A stretch of 64,000 nt of DNA, from NCBI GenBank assembly GCA_021166775.1, contig JAJPEQ010000005.1:118911-182910 (forward strand), read 5' to 3'. This document shows positions 17,979 through 28,132 of the stretch, piece by piece (the stretch's first letter is position 1; every line of letters begins with the position of its first letter). The stretch is from Comamonas sp. (GTDB lineage Bacteria > Pseudomonadota > Gammaproteobacteria > Burkholderiales > Burkholderiaceae_C). The notes under the pieces are model-generated. The model was not told the origin of the DNA, did not search any database, and saw nothing but the letters and a program-made list of their open reading frames with translations. The translations under genes were made by a program, and so were the position numbers.

Positions 17979-20517
17979 GCCAGAAATCCTTGCGGCACAG
18001 TCCGCGCACTTCGCACCAGTCGCAGACGCTGCCCTCGCCCAGCGCAGGAAGAGGTTCGCCCGCCGCGATGCGCGCCATGTCGTGGGCCATGCCGGCCTCG
18101 AGCAGTTCGGCCAGCCGCGCCAGCTCGGGCAGTTCGTGCAAACCGGGTTCTTCGCCCTCGGCCAGGTTGAGGTAAGCCGCGCGCGGCGCCTGCGCGCCCG
18201 AGAGCAGGGCATAAAACGGCAGCTGCGTCTCTTCGCTGCCGGCCTTGACGCGACTTCGGGTCTTTTGCAGCGACTCGGTCTTGTAGTCGATCAGCAGCGC
18301 GCCACCGCCCGGCAGATGGTCGATGCGGTCGATTTTTCCGCTCAGCTGCAGCGTGCCGCGGCGCGTCTTGAAGGACTCCTCGCCCGCCGCGAACACCGCG
18401 CCGCCCGCCTCGTGGCCCGCCAGCCAGAGCAGGTAGGCGTCGCGCAGCTGCGGCCAGGCGACGGCAAAGGGCAGGAATTCGCCCTCTTCGTTCGCAAGGT
18501 GCAGCGTCTGAGTGGCCTGCTGCTGCGCCGCGTCCATTAATACCAGGCGATCGGCCCGCGGCGCCTCCTTCAGCCGTTGATGAAACTCGCACAGCACCTC
18601 ATGCACCCAGATGCCCCAGTCGCGCTTGTCCACGTCCACATCCAGCTCGCCCTCATCGCGCAGGCCGAGCTGACGCAGCGCAAAGAAGCGGTAGGGACAG
18701 GCACGCAACTGCTCGTAGCTGCTGGCCGACAGCGGCTGCATCGGCAGGCGCGCGCCCACGGGCCGGGGTCGCGGGGTGGGCGCGGGCGCGACTTCACGCA
18801 GCACACGGGCATCGCGGCCCGCATGCAGGCGCACACCCGGCCTCAGGCGCAGCGCCTGCACCAGCGGCGAGGGCATCACCGGCTCGCCGCTGTCATCGGC
18901 ATGGCGGATGAGCACGTCCAGCTCGGGGGCGGAGAGCGCCAGCGCCCAGGCCTCGGCCTGCGCGCGTTGGGCGTCTTCGCGTGTGGGCAGCCCCAGCGCC
19001 TGGCGCTGCGCCGCCGTCCACGGCCCCGGCGGTTCGGGGGCCGCGGGCAGATGCCGCTCATCGGCGCCCGGCAGCACCACCGCGGCGAACGAACGCCCGA
19101 GCAGCTGCGCCATGGGCAGCACCACGACTTGCGCGTCGCCCGCGTGGGGCGGCTGGTAGCTGGCGTGCTCCAGCACCTCGCTCACCCAATCGAGCACCCC
19201 TGCCAGGGTCATGCGCCGCGATGCGCCGGGCCAGGCTTGCCACCGCGCCAGCGCCTCGTCGCTCAGGCCCAGCGCCTCGATCACGGCGCTGCCCGCGGCA
19301 TCGGCCGCCAGCACCGGCCAGAGCCCGCAGCGCTGCAGCAGCGCGCGCAGATCGGCCAGCCAGCGCGCCAGCGTGCGGCCTGCCGCCATCGGCTCGCGCA
19401 GCGCCTGCACCTGCTCGACCAGCGGATCGTGCGGGGCTAGCGCCAGCGCGTCGTCCCAGTGACGCGCCGCCTCCTGGCGCAGCCGTTGCTCCAGCGCGCG
19501 GTGATCGTGCTGCGCCAGCGCGGGCGCGAGCTTGATGAGGTCCAGCACCGCATCGCTCGTCGCCCGGCGCGCGCAGGCGCGCAGCAGCGCCACCACGCTG
19601 GCCGCGGCATGCGTGGTCGAGAGCTTCCAGCCGGTTTCATCGCGCAGTTGCACGTCGGCGTGCAGCCCGGCACCGCCCAGCAGGGCATTGACGCGGCGCA
19701 CCAGCAGCCGGTCACCGGCCACGATGGCCACGGGCGTGCGCCCCGCCTGCAGGTGCCGCAGCACGCACGCCGCCGAGCGCTCGGCCTCATCCTCGGCATC
19801 CATCGCCTGGTGCAACGCCACGGCGCCCAGGCGCGACGGCGTCTCGTGCGCCAGCGTCACGGCCTTGTCGGCCCAGTGTGCGGCAAGCGCCTGCACCAGG
19901 GGCTCGCGCTGCAGCCCGGGCACGATCGCCAGCAGATCGAACTGTCGGCCCAGCGCCGCGTCAAAGAGCACATCCGTGGCGTAGGCCGAGCTGGCCGCCC
20001 ACACCGCCGCCACCCGGGCCAGCAGGCTTTCGAGCGCGAACGGGCCGTCCTGCGCCGCGGGCAGCACCGCATGCACCTGCGTCAGCCAGCCTTCACGCCC
20101 GCCCGGCGGCTGTGAAGCGGCCAAGGGCGCGAGCTGGCGCGTGAGATCCAGCAGGCGCCCGGCCAGGGGCTGGGCCTCGGCGCCCAGCCCGGCCTGCTCC
20201 AGCAGACGCTGCGCGGTCAGGAGATCGTGCGCATGGTCGAACCACAAGTCCTGCGACTGGGGCGCGAAAACGCCCAGCTCTGCGGCCCAGTTGCGCGTGG
20301 TCTGCAGGCGCGGCATGAAGGCGGCGGCGCCGTCCGCACAACGCGCCAGCCACGCATCGCGCGCCGTGCTCAGCAGGTTGGCGTAGGGCAACAGCACCAC
20401 GGTGCGCGCCAGATGCGCGCCGCGGCGCGCGGCGTGTTCGCACACCGCGTCGAACCAGCCGACGCAGGGCGAGGCGCCAACAACCATGGCGCCACGAGGC
20501 AAACGTGTTTCTGTCAC
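17971..20517 (-). CDS. addB: AddB-like PD-(D/E)XK nuclease (TIGR03623-type DNA repair protein)
   Basis: This 848-residue protein resembles the inactivated helicase-nuclease AddB. The N-terminal two thirds look like a degenerate UvrD fold without a convincing Walker A. The C-terminal domain has the PD-(D/E)XK residues in [14 protein letters not shown] and [11 protein letters not shown]. It also has four cysteines placed for an iron-sulphur staple: one in [11 protein letters not shown] and three in [10 protein letters not shown]. It overlaps the AddA-like gene by 8 bp and is the first gene of that pair. The start is GTG at 20517, and an ATG is available 10 codons in (MVVGASPC). It is divergent from trxA with 45 bp between the starts. 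Confidence 0.85.
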   Translation of the reverse strand: MTETRLPRGAMVVGASPCVGWFDAVCEHAARRGAHLARTVVLLPYANLLSTARDAWLARCADGAAAFMPRLQTTRNWAAELGVFAPQSQDLWFDHAHDLLTAQRLLEQAGLGAEAQPLAGRLLDLTRQLAPLAASQPPGGREGWLTQVHAVLPAAQDGPFALESLLARVAAVWAASSAYATDVLFDAALGRQFDLLAIVPGLQREPLVQALAAHWADKAVTLAHETPSRLGAVALHQAMDAEDEAERSAACVLRHLQAGRTPVAIVAGDRLLVRRVNALLGGAGLHADVQLRDETGWKLSTTHAAASVVALLRACARRATSDAVLDLIKLAPALAQHDHRALEQRLRQEAARHWDDALALAPHDPLVEQVQALREPMAAGRTLARWLADLRALLQRCGLWPVLAADAAGSAVIEALGLSDEALARWQAWPGASRRMTLAGVLDWVSEVLEHASYQPPHAGDAQVVVLPMAQLLGRSFAAVVLPGADERHLPAAPEPPGPWTAAQRQALGLPTREDAQRAQAEAWALALSAPELDVLIRHADDSGEPVMPSPLVQALRLRPGVRLHAGRDARVLREVAPAPTPRPRPVGARLPMQPLSASSYEQLRACPYRFFALRQLGLRDEGELDVDVDKRDWGIWVHEVLCEFHQRLKEAPRADRLVLMDAAQQQATQTLHLANEEGEFLPFAVAWPQLRDAYLLWLAGHEAGGAVFAAGEESFKTRRGTLQLSGKIDRIDHLPGGGALLIDYKTESLQKTRSRVKAGSEETQLPFYALLSGAQAPRAAYLNLAEGEEPGLHELPELARLAELLEAGMAHDMARIAAGEPLPALGEGSVCDWCEVRGLCRKDFWHE

Positions 20518-20562
20518 AATAAATTGAATTTACCTCTTGTCTACCGCCATACAGGACATGCC

Positions 20563-20895
20563 ATGGCCAGCGAATTGATCAAACACGTTTCCGACGCAAG
20601 CTTCGAAGCCGACGTCCTCAAGTCTTCCTCCCCCGTGCTGGTCGACTATTGGGCCGAATGGTGCGGCCCCTGCAAGATGATCGCCCCCGTGCTCGACGAG
20701 GTGGCGGGCGACTACCAGGGCAGGCTGCAGATCGCCAAGGTCAACGTGGACGATAACCGCGAAGTGCCCGCGAAATTCGGCATCCGCGGCATTCCCACAC
20801 TGATGATCTTCAAGAACGGCGAGCTTGCCGCCACCAAGGTCGGCGCGATGAGCAAGGCGCAGCTGACGGCCTTCATCGACCAGAACCTGGGCTGA
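20563..20895 (+). CDS. trxA: Thioredoxin 1
   Basis: This is a 110-residue cytosolic thioredoxin with active site WCGPC (C34, C37), the buried Asp in LVDYWAEW and the cis-proline motif RGIPTLMIF. It reduces protein disulphides using thioredoxin reductase and NADPH. ATG 20563 is preceded by AGGA in CAGGACATGCC. It lies upstream of rho, the standard proteobacterial trxA-rho order. A perfect 11-bp hairpin follows the stop. Confidence 0.96.
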   Translation: MASELIKHVSDASFEADVLKSSSPVLVDYWAEWCGPCKMIAPVLDEVAGDYQGRLQIAKVNVDDNREVPAKFGIRGIPTLMIFKNGELAATKVGAMSKAQLTAFIDQNLG

Positions 20896-20909
20896 TCCAC
20901 ACCCCCTGC

Positions 20910-20936
20910 GCTGCGGCGTTTGCACAACGCCGCAGC
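20910..20936 (+). terminator. Strong hairpin after trxA, without U-tract
   Basis: An 11-bp perfect inverted repeat, GCTGCGGCGTT (20910-20920) and AACGCCGCAGC (20926-20936), encloses a 5-base loop 15 bases after the trxA stop. The downstream bases are CATCGGCC, with no T-run, so it is either a weak intrinsic terminator or a 3'-end stabilising and Rho-pausing structure. Confidence 0.5.
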
Positions 20937-21135
20937 ATCGGCCATTCATTGCATCGCCCGGCCAGCGCACTTTTCCTGTCATAATCCCTCCGATCGCCAC
21001 TGCGCTGCACCCTCTGCGCAGCTGGTTTGCTGATCACAGGCTCGCCAGAGCATCCCGACCAACGGATGCCCGCACGGCGGACAGCCATCTTCCCTCCTTA
21101 GCCAGACACAGCCACTCCCTGACCGGAGTCTTTCC
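20937..21135 (+). promoter_or_regulatory. rho leader and promoter region
   Basis: About 200 bases separate the trxA hairpin from rho. A CATAAT at 20980-20985 is a plausible -10 box with no convincing -35. The transcript from there would have a leader of about 145 bases, in keeping with the autoregulated rho leader of enteric bacteria. A tiny reading frame (12 codons including the stop, from 21066) lacks a ribosome binding site and I do not call it. No other structure is evident. Confidence 0.35.
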
Positions 21136-22398
21136 ATGCACCTGAACGAATTGAAGGCCCTGCACGTCTCCGAAGTGCTCAAGCAGGCCGAAGAGCTTGG
21201 CGTCGAAAACGGCGGCCGCATGCGCAAGCAGGAACTGATGTTCGCCATCATCAAGAAGCGCGCCAAGGGCGGCGAGCAGGTCTTCGCCGATGGCGTGCTT
21301 GAAATCCTGCCCGACGGGTTCGGCTTCTTGCGCAGCCCGGACACCAGCTACACCGCCAGCACCGACGACATCTATATCAGCCCCAGCCAGGTGCGCCGCT
21401 TCAACCTGCACACCGGCGACATGATCGAGGGCGAGGTGCGAATCCCCAAGGATGGCGAGCGCTACTTCGCGCTGACCAAGCTCGACAAGGTCAACGGCGA
21501 CCTGCCCGAAAAGAACAAGCACAAGGTGATGTTCGAGAACCTCACGCCGCTGTTCCCCAAGGAGCAGATGAAGCTGGAACGCGACATCAAGGGTGAGGAA
21601 AACATCACCGGCCGCATCATCGACATCATCGCGCCCATCGGCCGCGGGCAGCGCGCGCTGATCGTCGCGCCGCCCAAGAGCGGCAAGACAGTGATGATGC
21701 AGAGCATCGCCCACGCGATTACCGCCAACTACCCCGACGTGACGCTGATGGTGCTGCTCGTGGACGAGCGCCCCGAGGAAGTGACGGAGATGCAGCGCTC
21801 GGTCAAGGGCGAGATCATCGCCTCCACCTTCGACGAGCCGGCCACGCGCCACGTGCACGTCGCCGAGATGGTGATCGAACGCGCCAAGCGCCTGGTGGAG
21901 CTGGGCAAGGATGTGGTCATCCTGCTCGACTCGCTCACGCGCCTGGCGCGCGCCTACAACAACGTCGTGCCCTCCAGTGGCAAGGTGCTCACCGGCGGCG
22001 TCGATTCCAACGCCTTGCAGCGCCCCAAGCGCTTCTTCGGCGCGGCGCGCAAGATCGAAGAAGGCGGGAGCCTCACCATCATCGCCACCGCGCTCGTCGA
22101 TACCGGCAGCCGCATGGACGAGGTGATCTTCGAGGAGTTCAAGGGCACCGGCAACAGCGAGCTGCACCTAAGTCGGCGCCTGTACGAAAAGCGCGTGTTC
22201 CCCGCGATCGAGCTCAACAAGAGCGGCACGCGCCGCGAGGAACTGCTGCTGGCCCCCGAGATCCTGCAGAAAACCCGCATCCTGCGCCAGTTCATGTACA
22301 ACATGGACGAGATCGAGTCGATGGAGCTCATGATCAAGAAAATGCGCGAGACCAAGAGCAACGTCGATTTCTTCGAAGCCATGCGCCGCGGCGGCTGA
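21136..22398 (+). CDS. rho: Transcription termination factor Rho
   Basis: Rho is a hexameric RNA-dependent ATPase that ends transcription at Rho sites. The 420-residue sequence is full length. The N-terminal Rho domain ([20 protein letters not shown]) leads into the cold-shock-like RNA-binding fold ([13 protein letters not shown]). The ATPase has Walker [10 protein letters not shown] with K184, Walker [17 protein letters not shown], the Q-loop region around [11 protein letters not shown] and the R-loop [16 protein letters not shown] lies 8-12 bases before ATG 21136. It is transcribed with trxA upstream and rpmE downstream, but each probably has its own promoter. Confidence 0.98.
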   Translation: MHLNELKALHVSEVLKQAEELGVENGGRMRKQELMFAIIKKRAKGGEQVFADGVLEILPDGFGFLRSPDTSYTASTDDIYISPSQVRRFNLHTGDMIEGEVRIPKDGERYFALTKLDKVNGDLPEKNKHKVMFENLTPLFPKEQMKLERDIKGEENITGRIIDIIAPIGRGQRALIVAPPKSGKTVMMQSIAHAITANYPDVTLMVLLVDERPEEVTEMQRSVKGEIIASTFDEPATRHVHVAEMVIERAKRLVELGKDVVILLDSLTRLARAYNNVVPSSGKVLTGGVDSNALQRPKRFFGAARKIEEGGSLTIIATALVDTGSRMDEVIFEEFKGTGNSELHLSRRLYEKRVFPAIELNKSGTRREELLLAPEILQKTRILRQFMYNMDEIESMELMIKKMRETKSNVDFFEAMRRGG

Positions 22399-22428
22399 TT
22401 CGGCCGATTTCGATCGTTTCTATATAAT
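22399..22428 (+). promoter_or_regulatory. Candidate sigma-70 promoter of rpmE
   Basis: A perfect TATAAT lies at 22423-22428 in the rho-rpmE gap. A weak -35 candidate, TTCGGC, is at 22399-22404 with an 18-base spacer. This gives a leader of about 65 bases before the rpmE ATG. The -10 is convincing, the -35 is not. Confidence 0.5.
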
Positions 22429-22500
22429 GCTCGGTTTCACGGAAAGTACGCCGGATGTGCTGGCGCGGCTCCCGGCTTACCACTCCAACAGGATTTCATC

Positions 22501-22758
22501 ATGCGTGAAGGCATTCATCCCTCCGATTACCGCGAAGTGCTGTTCCTGGACCTGTCCAACGGGTTCAAGTTCGTCACTCGCTCGTGCGTGAGCACGAAGG
22601 AAACCGACACCTTCGAGGGCAAGGAATACCCGCTGTACAAGCTCGATACGTCGAGCGAGTCGCACCCCTTCTACACCGGGACGCAAAAGTCCGTGGACAA
22701 CATGGGTGGGCGCGTCGAAAAATTCCGCAACCGCTTTGCCCGCGGCGTCGCCAAGTAA
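22501..22758 (+). CDS. rpmE2: 50S ribosomal protein L31 type B (zinc-independent paralogue form)
   Basis: This is an 85-residue ribosomal protein of the large subunit, in the L31-L5 bridge. It starts [20 protein letters not shown] and has the type B insert [20 protein letters not shown] followed by [10 protein letters not shown]. The CxxC zinc motifs of type A L31 are absent (only one Cys, in RSCVST), so this form does not need zinc. Whether a type A copy exists elsewhere cannot be seen here. AACAGGATTTCATC before ATG supplies an AGGA ribosome binding site. Its place directly after rho is common in Burkholderiales. Confidence 0.96.
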   Translation: MREGIHPSDYREVLFLDLSNGFKFVTRSCVSTKETDTFEGKEYPLYKLDTSSESHPFYTGTQKSVDNMGGRVEKFRNRFARGVAK

Positions 22759-22808
22759 GCCCCAGACCCGGACAGCGCGTTCGGTGGGCTCTGTGCCCCG
22801 GCGCACCC

Positions 22809-22838
22809 AGGCAGCCCGGCACGCCGCGCTGCCTTTTT
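22809..22838 (+). terminator. Rho-independent terminator of rpmE2
   Basis: The stem AGGCAGC (22809-22815) pairs with GCTGCCT (22828-22834) around a 12-base loop and is followed by TTTT. It lies 51 bases after the rpmE2 stop. Confidence 0.75.
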
Positions 22839-22857
22839 CATTGTTGGATTCCCCAGC

Positions 22858-24576
22858 ATGACACGCCCCAGCCCAGCCATCGTTGCCCAAGCGGCCGTGC
22901 GGCCCCTGCCGCGCTGGGCACTGTGGCTGCTGTGCCTGGCCTACGCCGTGCCGGGCTTCATCGGCCGGGACCCCTGGCGCGGCGACGACATGCAGGCGTT
23001 TGCCTTCATGCGCGAAATCGCGCTCGGCCACGCCCATTGGCTGACCCCCATGCTGGCAGGCCAGCCGCCGGAAACCAACGGTCTCTTGCCCCTGTGGCTC
23101 GGCGCCTGTGCGATACGCCTGAGTGACGGCTGGCTGCCCACTGAACTGGCCACCCGGCTGCCGTTCATGCTCCTGCTGGTGCTGATCCTCATCAGTACCT
23201 GGCGCGCCGTCTATCACCTTGCACTGAGCCCGCAGGCCCAGCCCGTGGCCTTCGCCTTCGGCGGCGAGGCGCAGCCACGCGACTACGCCCGCGCTATCGC
23301 CGACGGCGCCCTGCTGGCGCTGATCGCCACGCTGGGCCTGGCCCAGTTTTCACACGAAACCACCAGCCATCTCACGCAACTGGCCGGAACGGCGCTGTTG
23401 CTCTACGCCGGGGCCGCGCTCCCCGTTCGCATGGCCCGCCGACCTGTGCTCGCGGCGGGAATCGGTCTGCTGTGCCTGGCACTGAGCGGCGCGCCCGGCA
23501 TGGCCCTGTTGCTCGGGCTCGGCAGTGCCGCGCTGGCCGCGGGCCATGCGCGGACCGCGCCATCGTCCACGCCCGCCCGGCGGGCCGCGGCGACGCTGGT
23601 GACCCTGACCATCACCACGGCCCTGCTGGTCAAGTGGCTGGACTTGTGGCATTGGCGCATCAACCTGCCAGGCGACGCCCACGAATGGCGCAGCCTGCTG
23701 CGCCTGCTCGTCTGGTTCATCTGGCCCACCTGGCTGCTGGCCTTGTGGACGCTGTGGCGCTGGCGCCACCAGCTCGCGGGCGGAGACAGCCACATCGCGC
23801 TGCCACTGTGGTTCGCGCTGATCGCGCTGGCCGCCACCTTTGGCACCCAGCCGGCGGACCGGGCCCTGTTCCAGGGCCTGCCCGCCTTCGCGGCGCTGGC
23901 CGCGTTCGCGCTGCCCACGCTCACGCGCGGCTTTGCCGCGGTCATCGACTGGTTCACGCTGCTCTTCTTCAGCCTGTCGGCGATCGTGATCTGGGTCATC
24001 TGGCTGGCCGTCCAGACCGGCGTTCCAGCTCAGCCGGCCGCCAACGTGGCCCGACTCGCACCCGGCTTTGAAAGCCGCTTTGCCCCCCTGCCTTTCACCG
24101 TTGCGATCCTGGCCACGCTGGCGTGGTGTGCGCTGGTGCGCTGGCGCACCGCACGCCAGCGCCCGGCGATCTGGAAAAGTCTGGTGTTGCCCGCGGGAGG
24201 CGCGGCACTCGGGTGGGTCCTCCTGATGACCCTGTGGCTGCCGCTGCTCAACTACGGGCGCAGCTACGCGCCGCAAGTGGCATTGCTGCACCAGGTCCTG
24301 CAAAGGCCGCACGACGGCCAACCGCTGCACGACGGCGACTGTGTCGCCGGCTTCGGCCTGGATCAACCTCTGATGGCCGCCCTAATCTATCAAGGGGGTC
24401 TGGACATGCACCCACCGAACGAGGCAACGCCCTGCGGCTGGGCCATTGCCGATCCGGATGCCGACGTCAATGCGCTTGAGGTGCTCCCATCCGACGCCTG
24501 GGAGCAGATGGCCATGGTCACACGTCCCACCGACCGGCGCGACCAGCTCGTGGTGCTGCGCCGCCGAACCCGCTGA
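22858..24576 (+). CDS. GT39/ArnT-like polytopic glycosyltransferase
   Basis: This 572-residue inner-membrane protein has about eleven to twelve hydrophobic helices. The first periplasmic loop contains GFIGRDPWRGDDMQAFAFMR, which matches the acidic catalytic motif of PMT/ArnT-type (GT39/GT83) enzymes that take sugars from polyprenyl phosphate. The sugar donor and acceptor are not evident. The protein ends in a short soluble segment (CVAGFGLDQPLMAALIYQGG) resembling the C-terminal periplasmic part of ArnT-like proteins. It is followed by a MATE gene after 3 bases, so the two are probably co-transcribed. Confidence 0.75.
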   Translation: MTRPSPAIVAQAAVRPLPRWALWLLCLAYAVPGFIGRDPWRGDDMQAFAFMREIALGHAHWLTPMLAGQPPETNGLLPLWLGACAIRLSDGWLPTELATRLPFMLLLVLILISTWRAVYHLALSPQAQPVAFAFGGEAQPRDYARAIADGALLALIATLGLAQFSHETTSHLTQLAGTALLLYAGAALPVRMARRPVLAAGIGLLCLALSGAPGMALLLGLGSAALAAGHARTAPSSTPARRAAATLVTLTITTALLVKWLDLWHWRINLPGDAHEWRSLLRLLVWFIWPTWLLALWTLWRWRHQLAGGDSHIALPLWFALIALAATFGTQPADRALFQGLPAFAALAAFALPTLTRGFAAVIDWFTLLFFSLSAIVIWVIWLAVQTGVPAQPAANVARLAPGFESRFAPLPFTVAILATLAWCALVRWRTARQRPAIWKSLVLPAGGAALGWVLLMTLWLPLLNYGRSYAPQVALLHQVLQRPHDGQPLHDGDCVAGFGLDQPLMAALIYQGGLDMHPPNEATPCGWAIADPDADVNALEVLPSDAWEQMAMVTRPTDRRDQLVVLRRRTR

Positions 24577-24579
24577 ACC

Positions 24580-25947
24580 ATGCGCGGACGCCGCAGCATC
24601 GCCCGCCACGCGGCCACGGTGCTCGCGGGGCAACTGGCGGTCATGGCCTTTGGCGTGACGGACACCATCGTCACCGGCCGCTATTCCGAAGCCTCGCTCG
24701 CGGCGCTCTCCATCGGCTCCGCCGTGTTCGTGAGTGTCTACGTCGCGGTGATGGGTGTCTTTCAGGCGCTGCTGCCCCTGTGGGCGGAGCACCACGGCGC
24801 CCATCGCCCCGCAGCCATCGGCGCCAGCGTGCGCCAGTCGCTCTACCTCTGGCTGGTGGCCAGCGCATTGGGCATGGCGATCCTGCTCACGCCCGACGCC
24901 ATCCTGCGCGCCACCGACGTCCCGCAGAACCTGCGCGGCGAGGTCAGCCGCTACCTCGCCATTCTCGCCTTCGGCCTGCCTCCGGCACTGCTGTTTCGCA
25001 TCTACAGCACGCTCAGCCAGGCACTCGACAGGCCGCAATTCGTCACCTGGCTGCAGATGAGCTCGCTCCTCATCAAGGTGCCGCTGTCGCTGTGGTTCAC
25101 CTTTGGCGGCGCCGGCCTTGCTCCCCAGGGCGCCCCGGGCTGCGCGTGGGCCACGCTGGTCGTCAACTACGCCTTGCTCGGTGTGGCCCTCCTGATGCTG
25201 CGCCAACAAGCGGTGTTTCGCCCCCTCCTGCTGTGGCAACCGCTGGAACCCCCCGACTGGACCGAACACCAAAGTTTTTTGCGACTGGGCGTCCCCGCAG
25301 CCCTCTCCATTTTGGTGGAAGTCACGTCATTCACGCTGATGGCCCTTTTCATAGCGCGCCAGGGCGCATTGCCCGCAGCCGCCCACCAGATCGCAGCCAA
25401 CCTGGCTGCCGTGCTCTACATGGTGCCGCTGTCACTGGCGATCGCCGTGAGCGCCCACGTGAGCTTCAGCCGCGGCGGCGGCGACGAACACCATGCGGCG
25501 CAGATCGCCCTGCGAGGCTTGCTGAACGCGGCGGCGCTGGGCTGCGCCCTAGCCACCCTGTTGTGGGTTACCAAACGGCCGCTGGCGAACCTGTACACGA
25601 CAAGCCCTGAGGTCGCGCGGCTTGCAAGCCAGTTGCTGTCATGGGTGTGCGCCTACCACGTGGCGGACGCCGTGCAGACGCTGTGCATCTTCGTGCTGCG
25701 CAGCTACCGCATGACCATCATCCCCTTCCTGGCGTACGGCCTACTGCTGTGGGGGGTGGGCCTGGGCGGCGGCTACATGCTGGCCTACCATGGATGGATC
25801 GGCTGGGGGCCATGGCCATCGCCCGTGCCGTTCTGGGGCGCGAGCGCCGCAGCGCTGGCCGCCACGGCCCTGGTTTTCACGGCGCTTATGCTGATGGTGC
25901 TGCGCGCGCATATGCACGCCCCTGCACGCCAAATCCGCGCCACGTAA
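24580..25947 (+). CDS. MATE family efflux transporter
   Basis: This 455-residue, 12-helix exporter is of the MATE (NorM/DinF) family. The N-terminus RHAATVLAGQLAVMAFGVTD and the motif TIVTGRYSEASLAALSIGSA are typical of helix 1-2, and the second half repeats the pattern (FLRLGVPAALSILVEVTSFT). It uses a sodium or proton gradient to export cationic drugs or metabolites. It starts 3 bases after the GT39-like gene, which suggests one transcript. Substrate unknown. tRNA-Ser begins 23 bases after its stop. Confidence 0.9.
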   Translation: MRGRRSIARHAATVLAGQLAVMAFGVTDTIVTGRYSEASLAALSIGSAVFVSVYVAVMGVFQALLPLWAEHHGAHRPAAIGASVRQSLYLWLVASALGMAILLTPDAILRATDVPQNLRGEVSRYLAILAFGLPPALLFRIYSTLSQALDRPQFVTWLQMSSLLIKVPLSLWFTFGGAGLAPQGAPGCAWATLVVNYALLGVALLMLRQQAVFRPLLLWQPLEPPDWTEHQSFLRLGVPAALSILVEVTSFTLMALFIARQGALPAAAHQIAANLAAVLYMVPLSLAIAVSAHVSFSRGGGDEHHAAQIALRGLLNAAALGCALATLLWVTKRPLANLYTTSPEVARLASQLLSWVCAYHVADAVQTLCIFVLRSYRMTIIPFLAYGLLLWGVGLGGGYMLAYHGWIGWGPWPSPVPFWGASAAALAATALVFTALMLMVLRAHMHAPARQIRAT

Positions 25948-25970
25948 CCCGCTACAATCGCCCGTTTCGC

Positions 25971-26061
<91 letters not shown>

Positions 26062-26069
26062 GCCCACAG

Positions 26070-26099
26070 GCCCAGGTACGCAGCGCACCTGGGCTTTTT
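26070..26099 (+). terminator. Rho-independent terminator of tRNA-Ser
   Basis: A perfect 8-bp stem, GCCCAGGT (26070-26077) and ACCTGGGC (26087-26094), has a 9-base loop and is followed directly by TTTTT. It begins 9 bases after the tRNA CCA end. Confidence 0.9.
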
Positions 26100-26338
26100 G
26101 CATTCCGGACGCACTCGGCCCGCTTGCCCACGCAACATCGACACGACCTGGTGTTGTCCATGGACATCCCAGGCTTTGCACGAGGCGCCGTCTTCATGCG
26201 TACACCATGCGCAGACGCATAGTCCTTTCGGCACCCTTCCATACCGTCGCTTTGCCCACTATTATCGAGATCGTTACAACGCAGGGCACTTTGGCGAAGC
26301 CTGGCGCCATGGGCCGTTTCTGAGGGAGAAAGATATTG
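26100..26338 (+). promoter_or_regulatory. Intergenic region upstream of the lap operon
   Basis: This 239-base stretch between the tRNA terminator and lapE holds no convincing gene. It is somewhat AT-richer near 26245-26290 (TTGCCCACTATTATCGAGATC), where the promoter of the adhesin operon is expected. I cannot assign exact -35 and -10 boxes. Confidence 0.35.
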
Positions 26339-27832
26339 ATGAACAGCAAGTTTGCTGCGCACGTTGTTGCCACTTTCTACGCAGCCGCACTTTCATGTGC
26401 CGTCGGCGCGCAAGGAATGCCAGCACCAGGTACAGGCCCCGCGGCGCAGAATTTGCCGGATGCGATCAAGAAGGCAATCAGCGCTCACCCCGAGGTGCAG
26501 GCACGCTACCACGACTTCATTTCATCGCTTGAGGACAAGAACATCGCCCAGGCGGACTGGCGCCCGCAAGTGGACGCGCAAGCCTGGGCCGGTCACGAAT
26601 GGCGCAGCAACGTGCCCGCCTCCCCGTCGTTCGACTGGAACCGCCCGGGCTGGAGCCTGACGCTGAGCCAGCTGCTGTACGACGGCGGGGTCACCAGCAA
26701 CCTGATTCGCAATTACGGGTTCAAGAAGCTTTCCAAGTTCTACGACTTGCGTGCCACCAGCGAGGCGCTGGCCAACGACACCGCCATCGCTTATCTGGAC
26801 GTGCAGCGCTACCGCCAGACTCATGCACTGGCGGAAAACAACTATCAGGTCCACAAGACCTCGCTGGAGCAGATTCGCCAACGCCAGCAGTCGGGCGTCG
26901 GGCGCGGCGTCGACCTGGAGCAGGCCAACGCCCGCCTGGCACTGGCGCAGGTCAACCTGATGACCGAAACCGGCAACCTCAATGACGTCTCTCAGCGCTA
27001 CCGCCGCCTTGTGGGCGAATACCCCGCCGCGACGCTTGATCCCGCGCCCGAGATCGAGGCCAGTGCGATGCCGCAAGGCACCACGCAGAACTTCGAACAG
27101 GCGCTGCGCGCCAACACCTCGGTGCTTTCCAAGCAGGCATTGGTGCAGGCCGCCGAGGCCGTTCAGGAGTCGGCCAAGGGCAACTACGCTCCCAAGCTGC
27201 AGTTGCGCGTGGGCACGGGGCGCGACCGCGACATGCTCACGGCCGCAGGTCCCGCCACCAATATCCAGAGCTCCAGCATCCAGTTGCTGCTCACTTTCAA
27301 TCTCTACCGCGGCGGCGCCGACGACGCGCGCAGCCGCCAAACGGCCGCACAGAACTACGCCGCCCAGGACGTGCGCGACTACACCTGCCGCAACGTGCAA
27401 CAAACTCTTGCCGTGGCGTGGGACAACATCGTGCGGCTGCGCCAGCAACTGCCATTCCTGCGCGAGCATGCGCTGGCCACTTCCAAGGTGCACGCGGCCT
27501 ACATCCAGCAGTTCCAGATCGGGCAGCGCACGCTGCTGGACCTGCTGGACACGCAAAATGAACTGTTTCAGGCACGCATCGCGCAAGTCAACGCGGAAAC
27601 CGACCTGAAGAAATACGAGTATCAATGGCTTGCCAACTCCGGTCAGGTGCTGCAGGCGCTGCACCTGACGCCACCCCATGCCGACAGCCAGCCCGAGGAG
27701 CAAGCCGATCTGGTCCTGCCCGACGACGCGCTCAGGGCCTGCGAGAGTGCCGTGCCCGACACCCGCAACCTGGCGCCCGTGGCCCAGGTCCAGCCGGGGC
27801 GAGACGGTACGGCCATGGCCAGCAACCAGTGA
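26339..27832 (+). CDS. lapE: TolC/LapE-type outer membrane channel of the adhesin type I secretion system
   Basis: This 497-residue outer-membrane efflux protein has a cleavable signal peptide (MNSKFAAHVVATFYAAALSC then AVGAQG). Two OEP repeats cover roughly residues 40-240 and 255-445. Typical AggA/LapE motifs are present: NLPDAIKKAISAHPEVQARY, LTLSQLLYDGGVTSNLI and QFQIGQRTLLDLLDTQNELF. It provides the trimeric exit duct for the LapBC machine encoded downstream. ATG 26339 was chosen over the TTG one codon earlier, because GGGAG lies at a proper distance. It is the first gene of a same-strand run that reaches lapD. Confidence 0.88.
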   Translation: MNSKFAAHVVATFYAAALSCAVGAQGMPAPGTGPAAQNLPDAIKKAISAHPEVQARYHDFISSLEDKNIAQADWRPQVDAQAWAGHEWRSNVPASPSFDWNRPGWSLTLSQLLYDGGVTSNLIRNYGFKKLSKFYDLRATSEALANDTAIAYLDVQRYRQTHALAENNYQVHKTSLEQIRQRQQSGVGRGVDLEQANARLALAQVNLMTETGNLNDVSQRYRRLVGEYPAATLDPAPEIEASAMPQGTTQNFEQALRANTSVLSKQALVQAAEAVQESAKGNYAPKLQLRVGTGRDRDMLTAAGPATNIQSSSIQLLLTFNLYRGGADDARSRQTAAQNYAAQDVRDYTCRNVQQTLAVAWDNIVRLRQQLPFLREHALATSKVHAAYIQQFQIGQRTLLDLLDTQNELFQARIAQVNAETDLKKYEYQWLANSGQVLQALHLTPPHADSQPEEQADLVLPDDALRACESAVPDTRNLAPVAQVQPGRDGTAMASNQ

Positions 27833-27883
27833 CCGAGAGACCGGGTTCGCCCGCAAGAAGCCGCCCACGCACGCACCACACCC

Positions 27884-28132
27884 GTGTCCGATACCGACCG
27901 CAAGGAACCTGACCCAGGGGCCGCGTTCCCGTCACGGAAAGCATTGTCGGAACTGGACGCCGACTTCATCCGTGTGCTGGAAGACCTGGTGAATGCACTG
28001 CTGGCCAATGGCACGCTGCGCCTCACCGACCTGCCGCCCGAAGCTGTAGCCAAGCTTGACCAACGCAGACAGGCGCGCGCTCGTCTGCGCAACAGCCTGG
28101 ACCTGATCGGCGACGACGACGCGCTCCTGTGA
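27884..28132 (+). CDS. Small conserved-looking protein between lapE and lapB (unknown function)
   Basis: This 82-residue, charged, probably cytosolic protein has no signal or membrane helix. The central part (LSELDADFIRVLEDLVNALL) is predicted helical with an amphipathic pattern. A segment NGTLRLTDLPPEAVAKLDQR follows, and the end is Arg-rich then acidic (RARLRNSLDLIGDDDALL). It starts at GTG 27884, 51 bases after lapE. Its stop overlaps the GTG start of lapB (GTGA), so it is almost certainly translated and coupled to lapB. I do not recognise a named family. Position suggests an accessory of the type I secretion system. Confidence 0.7.
   Translation: MSDTDRKEPDPGAAFPSRKALSELDADFIRVLEDLVNALLANGTLRLTDLPPEAVAKLDQRRQARARLRNSLDLIGDDDALL

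Noticed and set aside
21066..21101. A tiny open frame (12 codons including the stop) in the rho leader, like enteric rhoL
   Set aside because: No ribosome binding site and no evidence of conservation; too short to call from sequence alone.
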